From positions 1 to 64,000 of the forward strand of contig CAYWXL010000013.1 of NCBI GenBank assembly GCA_964461995.1: a stretch of 64,000 nt of DNA. The letters run 5' to 3'. Of this stretch, positions 36,243 through 44,562 are shown piece after piece. Each line of letters begins with the position of its first letter. Position 1 is the first letter of the stretch. The position numbers were made by a program, and so were the translations under genes. This DNA is from JALSRK01 sp964461995. GTDB taxonomy: Bacteria > Acidobacteriota > Terriglobia > Bryobacterales > Bryobacteraceae. Below the pieces are notes generated by a model that made no database searches, was not told the DNA's origin, and saw nothing but the letters and a program-made list of their open reading frames with translations.

Positions 36243-37214
36243 ATGACTGAGGTCACCGCGGTGATACCGAGTTATGACCGGCGTTGCCTGCTGGAAACAC
36301 TGCTCGATGGCCTCGGACGGCAGACGCGTCCCTTCGACCATGTGCTGGTAGTGGACAACGGTTCCCAAGACGGATCGGCCCAGGCGGCGCGCGCCCGGGG
36401 CGCGGAAGTTCTCGAACTGCCGGTGAACGTCGGTTTCGCCGCAGCAGTGAACCGGGGCATCGAACGCGCGGATACCCCTTACGTCGCGGTGCTGAATAAC
36501 GACGTGGAACTCGATCCCCGGTGGCTGGAGACGCTGCTGGAGGCGCTTGCCCGGGACGGCGGCTGGTTCGCCGTGGGCAAGCTGTTGCGGCACGGCGAGC
36601 GAGACGTCATCGACGGCACCTTCGACGCCGTCTCGCGGTCGGGCTGCGCCTGGCGGTGCGGCGAAGGCAGGCCGGACGGTCCGGTATGGAACGAACCGCG
36701 GGAGATCTCCGTGGCGCCGCTTACTGCAGCCCTGTTCCGCCGTGAACTCTTCGACCGGGTGGGCCCTCTCGATGAACGCTTCGAGTCCTACCTGGAGGAC
36801 GTGGACTTCGGCATCCGGTGCGCCGCCGCGGGTCTGAGCGGCCGATACGTGCCCGGGGCGGTGGCCTGGCATCGAGGCAGCGCGACTTTCGGCGCTTGGG
36901 GGCGGGAGAAGGTGCGGCGGATTGCCAGAAACCAGGTCTGGATCGCCGCCAAGCACTTCCCGCGCCGCTGGGGGCGGTTCGCTTGGCCGGCGTTGGTGGG
37001 ACAACTGCTATGGGGCGCTGTGGCGCTTCGACACGGGGCCGGGCTGGCCTATTGCCGGGGAAAGCTCGAGGGCCTCTGGGGCTGGCAGGCCATGCGCCGG
37101 ACGATGCAGCCGGCTCCGCCGGGCTTCTTCGAAAATGGCGAGCGGCTCATCCGGGAGGTGCAGGAGGCCGCCGGCTTCGATTGGTATTGGAAATGCTACT
37201 TCGCTCTGACGTGA
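36243..37214 (+). CDS. GT2 glycosyltransferase (rhamnosyltransferase-like)
   Basis: A 323-residue GT2 enzyme with AVIPSYDR, VVDNGSQDGS, a VAVLNNDVELDP acidic motif (NND), and the acceptor-domain segment YLEDVDFGIRCAAAG. It resembles WbbL-type rhamnosyl or polymer-forming transferases. ATG 36243 fits the family start; a GTG at 36216 would add nine residues. It overlaps the following GT2 by 4 bases (GTGA). Confidence 0.86.
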   Translation: MTEVTAVIPSYDRRCLLETLLDGLGRQTRPFDHVLVVDNGSQDGSAQAARARGAEVLELPVNVGFAAAVNRGIERADTPYVAVLNNDVELDPRWLETLLEALARDGGWFAVGKLLRHGERDVIDGTFDAVSRSGCAWRCGEGRPDGPVWNEPREISVAPLTAALFRRELFDRVGPLDERFESYLEDVDFGIRCAAAGLSGRYVPGAVAWHRGSATFGAWGREKVRRIARNQVWIAAKHFPRRWGRFAWPALVGQLLWGAVALRHGAGLAYCRGKLEGLWGWQAMRRTMQPAPPGFFENGERLIREVQEAAGFDWYWKCYFALT

Positions 37215-38173
37215 GGCGGCCCGGAATCATCGTCGTTACGCACAACTCCGCCGATGTGGTGGGAGCGTGCATTGAAGCAGCATTGCGCGCAGGGGGCGAT
37301 GTCCTGGTGATCGACAACCACTCGGCGGACGAGACCGTCAGCGAGGTCAGGAAACACCGCGGCGCGGCTTTGATCGTGAACCCTTCGAATCGGGGATTCG
37401 CCGCGGCGGTCAACCAGGGGGTACGCGCCCTCGAAAACGAGCTCCTGTTGCTGCTGAATCCTGACGTGGTTTTGCAGACCGGCCTCGACCCGATGACGGC
37501 AGCGCTCGCCGAACCAGGCGTCGGCGCGGCGGCCGGTAAATTGGCCGGGATCGACGGCACTCCTCAGAAGGGCTTCACCGTGCGCCGGTTTCCGACGCCG
37601 ACGACGCTGGTGTTCGAGACGCTGGGCCTCAACCGGGCCTGGCCCGGAAACCCAGTGAACCGGCGTTACCGCTGCTTGGACCTGGATCTCGATCGCCCAG
37701 GAGACGTGGAGCAGCCCGCTGGGGCGTTTCTCATGTTCCGACGCGAGGCGTGGAGGCGGGTGGACGGTTTCGACGAGCACTTCCACCCGGTGTGGTTCGA
37801 GGACGTCGATTTCCTGTTCCGGCTGCGCCAAGCCGGCTATCGCGTGCGTTACGTGCCCGAGGCGTGGGCGGCGCACCAAGGCGCGCACTCGATCCGGAAG
37901 CTGCCCCCCCACTGCCGCCGAAGTTACTGGTATGGTAGCCTGCTAAGGTACGCGGCGAAACATTATTCGCCCGGTGGACGAGCGTGCGTCGCCTTCGCCG
38001 TCCTGCTCGGCGCCGCGCTGAGAATGCCCGCGAGTGCGGTGCGAAGCCGGAACATGGAATCGCCCGCGGCCTACAGGCAAATCATGCGGCAGGCAGCTTC
38101 CTTCCTGGTGAGGGGCCTTCGGGAAAAAGCAGCGCCGGCCGCCTCGGAAAAAACAAGTTGTTCCATCGTCTAG
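37211..38173 (+). CDS. GT2 glycosyltransferase (rhamnosyltransferase-like)
   Basis: A 320-residue GT2 enzyme with IIVVTHNSADVV, VIDNHSADET, LLLLNPDVVLQTG and the acceptor motif HPVWFEDVDFLFRLRQAGY. GTG 37211 shares GTGA with the previous stop, and ATG 37193 is an alternative. The paired architecture with the previous gene suggests a duplicated or sequential role in building one glycan repeat (inference). Confidence 0.86.
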   Translation: MRRPGIIVVTHNSADVVGACIEAALRAGGDVLVIDNHSADETVSEVRKHRGAALIVNPSNRGFAAAVNQGVRALENELLLLLNPDVVLQTGLDPMTAALAEPGVGAAAGKLAGIDGTPQKGFTVRRFPTPTTLVFETLGLNRAWPGNPVNRRYRCLDLDLDRPGDVEQPAGAFLMFRREAWRRVDGFDEHFHPVWFEDVDFLFRLRQAGYRVRYVPEAWAAHQGAHSIRKLPPHCRRSYWYGSLLRYAAKHYSPGGRACVAFAVLLGAALRMPASAVRSRNMESPAAYRQIMRQAASFLVRGLREKAAPAASEKTSCSIV

Positions 38174-38195
38174 AGGACGCAGACCGGTAGAGTTC

Positions 38196-39245
38196 ATGTG
38201 CTACGACGACCTGGTTTCGGTCACGATCGTGACTTACAACAGCGGGCGGTTCATCAAGCGGTGTCTGGAGTCCGTCCTCGAGCAGAAACACCCCTACCTG
38301 GAGGTGATCGTTGTCGATAACGCGTCGACAGACGGCACGGTGGACATTCTCGAGCAGTTCGAAGACCGGTGCCACATCATCTATAACGATCGAAACGTCG
38401 GCTTCGCCGCCGCCCAGAATCAGGCGATCCGGCTGGCGCAGGGTGACTGGGTGCTCACCCTGAACCCCGACGTACTGCTCTTGCCCACCTTCGTACCCGC
38501 GTTGCTGGAGGCCGGCTACATCGACCGCCGGGTGGGGACGGTGTGCGGGAAATTGCTGACTCTCACCCCCGACTTCCACATTCCGGATAAGCCCCTCGTG
38601 GACTCAACGGGGATCTACTTCAACCCGATGCTCCGTCACCTCGACCGCGGAAGCCAGGAGGTGGACAACGGGCATTACATGAACTTCGAATACGTCTTCG
38701 GCGCCACGGCGGCCGCAGCCCTTTACCGCCGGAAGATGATCGAGGACGTCACCATCAACGGAGAGTTCTTCGACCCGGATTTCTTCGTCTATCGCGAAGA
38801 CGCCGATGTCGCCTGGCGGGCGCAGTTGATGGGTTGGCGCTGCATCTACACGCCGAGAGCCCGCGGGTACCACGTCCGCACGGTGCTGCCGGGAAACCGG
38901 CGCGCCCTGCCCGCCGAAATCAACATGCACTCCGTGAAGAACCGGTTCTTGATGCGAATCAAGAACATGACCGGCGATCTCTACCGCCGGAACTGGCTGT
39001 CCATCACGGCTCGGGACCTCATGGTGATCGGCTGCTGTCTGCTGCGCGAGCACAGCTCGTTGCGCGCGTTCTGGTACCTAGCGAAGAACTGGCGCCGCTT
39101 TTACGCGAAACGCCGGCAGATCATGCGGCGGCGCCGGGCGAGCGACGCCTATCTCGCCACTTGGTTCTCTTACCAGCCGGCCAGCCGGCCGGCTCCGAAA
39201 CCCTCGGCGCGCCTCTACGCCCGGGTGCGCGCCGCACGCGGCTGA
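38196..39245 (+). CDS. GT2 glycosyltransferase
   Basis: A 349-residue GT2 enzyme with VTIVTYNSGRFI, VVDNASTDGT, LTLNPDVLLLP and FFVYREDADVAWRAQLMGW. A long basic C-terminal tail (rich in Arg, about 285-349) may bind the membrane. It ends with TGATG overlapping the next gene. Confidence 0.86.
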   Translation: MCYDDLVSVTIVTYNSGRFIKRCLESVLEQKHPYLEVIVVDNASTDGTVDILEQFEDRCHIIYNDRNVGFAAAQNQAIRLAQGDWVLTLNPDVLLLPTFVPALLEAGYIDRRVGTVCGKLLTLTPDFHIPDKPLVDSTGIYFNPMLRHLDRGSQEVDNGHYMNFEYVFGATAAAALYRRKMIEDVTINGEFFDPDFFVYREDADVAWRAQLMGWRCIYTPRARGYHVRTVLPGNRRALPAEINMHSVKNRFLMRIKNMTGDLYRRNWLSITARDLMVIGCCLLREHSSLRAFWYLAKNWRRFYAKRRQIMRRRRASDAYLATWFSYQPASRPAPKPSARLYARVRAARG

Positions 39246-40348
39246 TGCGAGTGGCGATCGTCGGAACCCGGGGCATCCCGGCCTGTTACGGGGGATTCGA
39301 AACTTTCGCCGAGGAGTTATCCGCCCGGCTGGCAGAGCGCGGGCACAAGCCGGTCGTCTACTGCCGCCAGCGCCACGCGGAACCCTCCTATCGCGGGGCG
39401 AAGCTGGTGTATTTGCCCACGATCCGCCACAAATACTTCGACACAATCGCCCATACTTTCCTCTCGACGGTAGACCTGATGTTCCGGCGGGCGGACGTGG
39501 CCCTCTACTGCAACGCAGCCAACGCGGTGTTCACCCTTCTGCCGCGGTTGACGGGCATTCCGGTGGTCTTGAACGTGGACGGCCTCGAGCGCAAGCGCAA
39601 GAAGTGGAACCGCGCCGGGCGGGCTTGGTACGCGATCTCCGAGTGGCTTTCCACCATCCTGCCGACGGAGGTCGTCTCGGACGCCGAGCAGATCCAGCGG
39701 TACTACCGCAGCCGGTACGGCAAGGAGACGACCTTCATCCCCTACGGCGCCGAAACCGGGAAGGTCGAGACGTTGGAGACGCCGTTGCGCCTTGGTCTGG
39801 AACCCGGCCGCTACTTTCTTTACGTCAGCCGGATGGAGCCGGAAAACAACGCCCTGCTGGTGCGCCGGGCGTTCGAGCAGGTCGAAACGGACATGAAACT
39901 GGCGTTGGTGGGCGACGCCCCGTACGCCGCCGCTTATATACAGCAAGTCCGGCAGACGCGGGATCCGCGGATCCTGTTCCCCGGAGCCATCTACGGAACC
40001 GGCTACCACGAGCTGCTCTCGCACTGTTTCGCCTACATTCATGCCACCGAGGTTGGGGGCACTCACCCGGCGCTGATCGAAGCCATGGGGCGAGGGGCGC
40101 TCGTCCTCTATCTCGACACTGAGGAGAACGCTGAGGTGGCGTCCGGAGCGGCGCTGCCGTTCCAGCGGGACGGCCTCGCAGACCGGATCCGTGAAGTTCT
40201 CGCGATGGACGAAGAGGAGCGCAACCAATGGCGGCGCCGGGCCGTCGAGCGCGTAAAGACGAGGTACAGTTGGGACGCCGTAACGGACGCCTACGAGAAA
40301 CTGTTGCGGACTCTCACGCGAGAGAGCCGGAGGGAGATGTCCGCGTGA
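39245..40348 (+). CDS. DUF1972/GT4 glycosyltransferase
   Basis: A 367-residue glycosyltransferase of the DUF1972 group (WchF/Cps2T-like), which adds rhamnose or similar to a lipid-linked sugar in capsule or polymer synthesis. It opens with VAIVGTRGIPACYGGFETFAEEL, and has NVDGLERKRKKW, a FIPYGAE segment and a C-terminal THPALIEAMGRGA donor site. The ATG overlaps the previous stop (TGATG). It is followed by alanine racemase with a GTGA overlap. Confidence 0.88.
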   Translation: MRVAIVGTRGIPACYGGFETFAEELSARLAERGHKPVVYCRQRHAEPSYRGAKLVYLPTIRHKYFDTIAHTFLSTVDLMFRRADVALYCNAANAVFTLLPRLTGIPVVLNVDGLERKRKKWNRAGRAWYAISEWLSTILPTEVVSDAEQIQRYYRSRYGKETTFIPYGAETGKVETLETPLRLGLEPGRYFLYVSRMEPENNALLVRRAFEQVETDMKLALVGDAPYAAAYIQQVRQTRDPRILFPGAIYGTGYHELLSHCFAYIHATEVGGTHPALIEAMGRGALVLYLDTEENAEVASGAALPFQRDGLADRIREVLAMDEEERNQWRRRAVERVKTRYSWDAVTDAYEKLLRTLTRESRREMSA

Positions 40349-41478
40349 CGATGGAGAAAGGCCTGCGTTCCTGGGTGGAGGTTTCCCGCAGCCGCTTGGC
40401 GGCGAACTTTCGGGCGGTGCGCGAGCTGGTGGGCCCGGGCGTGGAAGTGATGCCGGTGGTCAAGGCCGACGCCTACCGCCACGGCGCGGTGGAGGTCTCC
40501 CGGGTTCTGGAAAAGGAGGGCGCCCGGTGGCTGGCCGTCAGCAGCGTGGAGGAAGGCGTGGCGTTACGGGAGGCCGGCATCCAGGCCCGGATTCTCGTGA
40601 TGGCCGACTTTCTTCCGTGCGAACGGGAGGCGCTGCTCCAGTACGGCCTGACCCCTGCCATCCACAGCCTGGAAGACGTCGGCGCTCTCGACCGGCTGGC
40701 GGCGGCGCGCGGCGTTCAGGTGCCGTATCACCTCAAGGTCGATACGGGACTCGGCCGGTTAGGCACCCTGGCCGATGTGGGGGCGATTGTGGAGGCTGCC
40801 CGGGCGGCCCGCCACGCGGCGCTCGAGGGACTCATGACGCATTTTGCCTCCGCCGCCTTTTACGATAGTGATCAAACTGCCGGCCAAATCGCAGCCTTCC
40901 GCGAGATCCGCTCGGCGCTGATCCGCGCCGGGCTGCCGCCGCGTTACTGGCACATGTCGGCGACCATACCCGTGGCTTACGGGCGGCGGGAGGCGTGGGG
41001 AAATATGGTCCGGCCCGGCCACGCGATCTACGGCTACGTGTCGCCCGTGCGTGGCGCCGCCCCCCGAAAGGAACTGGAGGTCAAGCCCGCGCTGACGTGG
41101 AAAGCGACCGTCCTCGAGATTAAGAACGTCCCCGCCGGGGCGCCCATCGGCTACGGGGCGATGTTCCGCACGCAACGGCCGACACGGCTGGCGGTGCTCG
41201 CCGTGGGGTACGCGGACGGGTTGCCTCATCGTCTCTCCAACCGCGGGCGCGTAATCGCCGCCGGGCGTCTCGTGCCGATCCTTGGAGCCGTGTCCATGGA
41301 CCTGACCACGGTAGATGTGACCGGCTGCCCGGAGGTGCGGCCGGGGGACGCTGTCATCCTGATCGGAGAACAGGGAAACGCACGGATCGACGCCCAGGAG
41401 ATGGCGAAATCCGCCGGGACGATCTCCTACGCCGTGCTATGCGGCATCAGCGTGCGGGTGCGCCGGATCTACGTCTAA
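40345..41478 (+). CDS. alr: Alanine racemase
   Basis: A 377-residue PLP enzyme that makes D-alanine for peptidoglycan. The PLP lysine is K40 in VVKADAYRHG. Further segments are HLKVDTGLGRLG, GLMTHFASA, VRPGHAIYGY, VGYADGLPHRLSN (catalytic Tyr) and the later SMDLTTVDVTG. GTG 40345 is preferred because AGGGAG lies 8 bases before it and it overlaps the glycosyltransferase stop. Linking alr to surface-glycan genes puts it in a cell-envelope operon. Confidence 0.93.
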   Translation: MTMEKGLRSWVEVSRSRLAANFRAVRELVGPGVEVMPVVKADAYRHGAVEVSRVLEKEGARWLAVSSVEEGVALREAGIQARILVMADFLPCEREALLQYGLTPAIHSLEDVGALDRLAAARGVQVPYHLKVDTGLGRLGTLADVGAIVEAARAARHAALEGLMTHFASAAFYDSDQTAGQIAAFREIRSALIRAGLPPRYWHMSATIPVAYGRREAWGNMVRPGHAIYGYVSPVRGAAPRKELEVKPALTWKATVLEIKNVPAGAPIGYGAMFRTQRPTRLAVLAVGYADGLPHRLSNRGRVIAAGRLVPILGAVSMDLTTVDVTGCPEVRPGDAVILIGEQGNARIDAQEMAKSAGTISYAVLCGISVRVRRIYV

Positions 41479-41807
41479 AGGCCCCCGGCACCGCAGCGAA
41501 AACAGAATTTTAAGCCGATGTTTGACGGAACCCGCATGCCTACCTACTACATTTGTGGTACTTGACTATACCTTTGTAATCTGTTGTGAACAAAGGATTA
41601 ACAATTTCACGAATTCCTTGTGTCGAGCGGGGTCAACTGTGGTAGACTGATTTTCCGCAGCCGATAGGTGCGGTGACGCACACGCCGGTGCAGGCTGCAT
41701 CTCGCCGTCGGTTCCAGCCGAAACGGAGACAATGGATATCGGGATTATCCACAGTCTGTGGAAAAGATGTGGGTATTTTGTGCTTCGCGGCACAAGAGTC
41801 AGGCGAT
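41479..41807. other. Intergenic region upstream of dnaA, putative oriC segment
   Basis: A 329-base gap with an AT-richer stretch at about 41540-41620 and a DnaA-box cluster at its dnaA-proximal end. A degenerate TGTGAACAA is at 41586-41594, and TAGACT at 41643-41648 is a possible -10 for dnaA. The dnaA-dnaN-gyrB order directly downstream makes this a reasonable origin candidate, not a proven one. Confidence 0.5.
41745..41776. promoter_or_regulatory. DnaA-box cluster next to dnaA
   Basis: TTATCCACA (41745-41753) is a perfect consensus DnaA box. TGTGGAAAA (41757-41765) is an inverted box with one mismatch, and TGTGGGTAT (41768-41776) has two. The boxes start 11-12 bases apart and lie in the dnaA leader, fitting origin function or dnaA autoregulation. 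Confidence 0.65.
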
Positions 41808-43136
41808 ATGGACGTTTGGGAACGGATCAAGCAACACCTCGCCACGCAGCTCAGCGCACAGAGCTACCGAAACTGGCTGGAAAAGACCACACTGCAGAAT
41901 GCCACCGATGACGTCCTCTATGTCGGGGTTCCCGATGCAGCCAGCCGTGAGTGGATCGAGCAGGAGTACGGCGGCCGGATCCTCTCGGCAATCCGGACCC
42001 TGGGCCTACCATACCAAGCCGTCGTCTACCAGGTTCATGCGAATGGCGACCTTGCAACGGCCACAGCAGCGTACTCTCAGAAGGCCAGCTCTGACCAGGA
42101 GGATACCCTCTCGCTGGGCTTCTCCCAGCTGAACCCGCGCTTCACCTTCAGCAACTTCGTCGTGGGGCCGTGCAACCAATTCGCCCATGCGGCGGCGAGG
42201 GCGGTGGCGGAGATGCCAACTCGGAGCTACAACCCGCTTTTCATCTACGGCGGTACCGGGATGGGTAAGACCCACCTGATGCATGCCATCGGCCACTCAC
42301 TCCTGGAGACTAGCCGCGGGGTCCGGGTCGTCTACACCACAGGTGAGCGCTTCATGAATGAGCTGATCCGCTGCATCCGTACCGACCAGATGGGCCTGTT
42401 CCACCGCCATTACCGGCAGGCCGACGTCCTTTTGGTGGACGACATCCATGTGCTAGCGAACAAAGAGAGAACACAAGAGGAGTTTTTTCACACGTTCAAC
42501 GAACTCTACGACCACCAGAAGCAGATCGTGCTCTCGAGCGATTCTCCCCCCAGCGACGTGCCGGGCCTCGTAGACCGTCTCAGGTCCCGCTTCGAGTGGG
42601 GCTTACTGGTTGACGTTCAACCACCAGATCTGGAGACGAAGATGGCCATCCTCGACCGGAAGGCAGAGATCGAAGGCATTGAGTTGCCGGAGGACGTCCG
42701 CATCTTCATCGCCACCAAGGCGAAGTCGAACGTTCGCGAACTCGAGGGAGCTCTGATCAAGCTCATTGCGTACTCCTCAGTCACCGGTGAGAAGGTCACC
42801 CTGACAATGGCACGGCAGGTTCTGAAACATTTCGATGCCGGCCAGCGCCACCGCATCACCATCGACTCCATCATCCGGGAGGTGGCCGAGCGCTTCAACC
42901 TCCAGCCCTCCCAGATCAAGCAGCGCACGAACGCCCGGAAGATCGCTTACCCGCGGCAGATCGCTATGTATCTAGCCAAGGAACTCACTCCAGCATCGCT
43001 TCCGGAGATTGGGCGGGCATTTGGCGGGAAGCACCACACCACTGTGCTCCACTCGGTCCAGAAGATCGACCGGCTCCGCCAAAAGGATCCGGACTTGAAC
43101 AGGATTCTCAACAGCCTAATCGACTCGCTCAGCTAG
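41808..43136 (+). CDS. dnaA: Chromosomal replication initiator DnaA
   Basis: A 442-residue AAA+ initiator. Domain I is the N-terminal part starting DVWERIKQHLATQLSAQ, with a short linker. The ATPase domain has Walker A GGTGMGKT (K154), VDDIHVLANKE (Walker B/sensor) and the arginine region RLRSRFEWGL. The domain IV HTH ends with the DnaA signature around IGRAFGGKHHTTVLHS. ATG 41808 fits the family N-terminus. Typical full length. Confidence 0.98.
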   Translation: MDVWERIKQHLATQLSAQSYRNWLEKTTLQNATDDVLYVGVPDAASREWIEQEYGGRILSAIRTLGLPYQAVVYQVHANGDLATATAAYSQKASSDQEDTLSLGFSQLNPRFTFSNFVVGPCNQFAHAAARAVAEMPTRSYNPLFIYGGTGMGKTHLMHAIGHSLLETSRGVRVVYTTGERFMNELIRCIRTDQMGLFHRHYRQADVLLVDDIHVLANKERTQEEFFHTFNELYDHQKQIVLSSDSPPSDVPGLVDRLRSRFEWGLLVDVQPPDLETKMAILDRKAEIEGIELPEDVRIFIATKAKSNVRELEGALIKLIAYSSVTGEKVTLTMARQVLKHFDAGQRHRITIDSIIREVAERFNLQPSQIKQRTNARKIAYPRQIAMYLAKELTPASLPEIGRAFGGKHHTTVLHSVQKIDRLRQKDPDLNRILNSLIDSLS

Positions 43137-43379
43137 CTTTGCACGATGATCCACACCCATCCCCCAGCGCCCGGGAAGGAAACCTGTGGAGGAGGCATGG
43201 AGCCCGTCGTGAGCCACACCGCACGCCCAGTTTTTCAACCGGCGTCGGAACAGCCAAACTCCTTGATTTGGTATAATTTAGAGAGAAATCAACATTTCAA
43301 CAGCCCCGATGACTACGGTATCCCTAAAGCATCACTGATAGGTAGTGGCAGGAGGGAATAGGGCAGGAGGCCGAAGATC
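43137..43379 (+). promoter_or_regulatory. dnaA-dnaN intergenic region with an extended -10 promoter
   Basis: A perfect TATAAT at 43272-43277 preceded by TG-N (43269-43271) forms an extended -10 promoter; no good -35 is seen. The leader to dnaN is about 95 bases, and AGGAGG lies 9 bases before ATG 43380. Confidence 0.65.
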
Positions 43380-44501
43380 ATGGAATTCACAGTGAACAAG
43401 GCGGATCTCGTTCGGGAACTGAGCCTCTCACAGGGGGTGGTGGAAAAGAAGACGACGATACCCATCCTCTCAAACGTCCTGATCGAGGCCTCCGGAGACC
43501 GCCTCCAGTTAACGGCGACGGATCTAGAGCTGAGCATCCAGTGTTCTTGTCCTGCGGAGGTGAAAACTGAAGGGGCTGGGACGCTCCCGGCGAAGCGGCT
43601 GCTCGATTATGCGCGGTTGTTGCCGGATGCGCCGATCCACTTCAAGTTCACCGAGGCGCACTGGGTGAATCTTGTTTGTGGGCGCGCACGGACGAGGATA
43701 GCGGGCATGTCGCGGGAGAGCTTTCCTGAGATTGCCGAGCGGCCGCCGAGCCAAGCCGAGATTCCGGCTAATGTTCTTGTCAGGCTAATCAGTAGGACTG
43801 CTTTCGCGGTCTCGGTTGAGGAGTCGAGGTTCGCCCTGAACGGGGCCCTCCTGTTGCTGGCCCCGGGCCGGCTGACCATGGTGGCCACCGACGGCCACCG
43901 TTTGGCGCTCTGCCAGGAAGAAGGGGAGTTCGGCTCCGGGGCGGCCCAGCGGGCGCTAGTCCCAAAGAAAGCGATGATGGAGCTTTTGAAGCTCCTCCAT
44001 GATGAGGGTGATGAAGCGAAGGTGGAATTTTCTGCCGATGAAAACCACCTGTTTTTCGGGGCTGGTCCGCGCCTGCTGGTCTGCCGGAAGTTGACAGGGA
44101 ACTTTCCTGACTATGAGCGGGTCTTGCCGGCTGAGCATCCGAACCGGGTCGCGCTGAAGCGAGACGAATTTCGCGCCGCTGTCGAGCGTGTGGCGCAGTT
44201 CGCCGATGAGCGGTCTCACGCGATCCGCATTGGCTTTGCGCCGGGCGAAGTGAAGCTTCACGCTACGCTCTCAGACACTGGTTCGACGGAGGAGACATTA
44301 CCCGCAGCCTACGACGGCCCGCAGGTCCAGGTAGGGTTCAATGCACAGTACATCATGGACTTTCTGCGGGCGTTGGGGGACGAAGAAGACGTCGTCTTCC
44401 TATTCCGTGACAGCAGCAGTGCAGGGGAGCTGCGCCCGGCTGGTGGCGACGGCGGTGACGGGCTGTCCTACCGCTACATCGTGATGCCGATGCGCATCTA
44501 G
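43380..44501 (+). CDS. dnaN: DNA polymerase III sliding clamp (beta subunit)
   Basis: A 373-residue clamp with three similar domains. The N-terminus MEFTVNKADLVRELSLSQGVVEKK, the central VATDGHRLALC and the C-terminal YIVMPMRI are diagnostic. It dimerises around DNA to tether polymerase. It has its own promoter (see the intergenic entry) and lies in the origin block. Confidence 0.98.
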   Translation: MEFTVNKADLVRELSLSQGVVEKKTTIPILSNVLIEASGDRLQLTATDLELSIQCSCPAEVKTEGAGTLPAKRLLDYARLLPDAPIHFKFTEAHWVNLVCGRARTRIAGMSRESFPEIAERPPSQAEIPANVLVRLISRTAFAVSVEESRFALNGALLLLAPGRLTMVATDGHRLALCQEEGEFGSGAAQRALVPKKAMMELLKLLHDEGDEAKVEFSADENHLFFGAGPRLLVCRKLTGNFPDYERVLPAEHPNRVALKRDEFRAAVERVAQFADERSHAIRIGFAPGEVKLHATLSDTGSTEETLPAAYDGPQVQVGFNAQYIMDFLRALGDEEDVVFLFRDSSSAGELRPAGGDGGDGLSYRYIVMPMRI

Positions 44502-44562
44502 GCGGACCTGGAGTCGGGCGCCCTACGAAGCTGGACCTCGGGGCTGCAGGGAGACTATTGCT

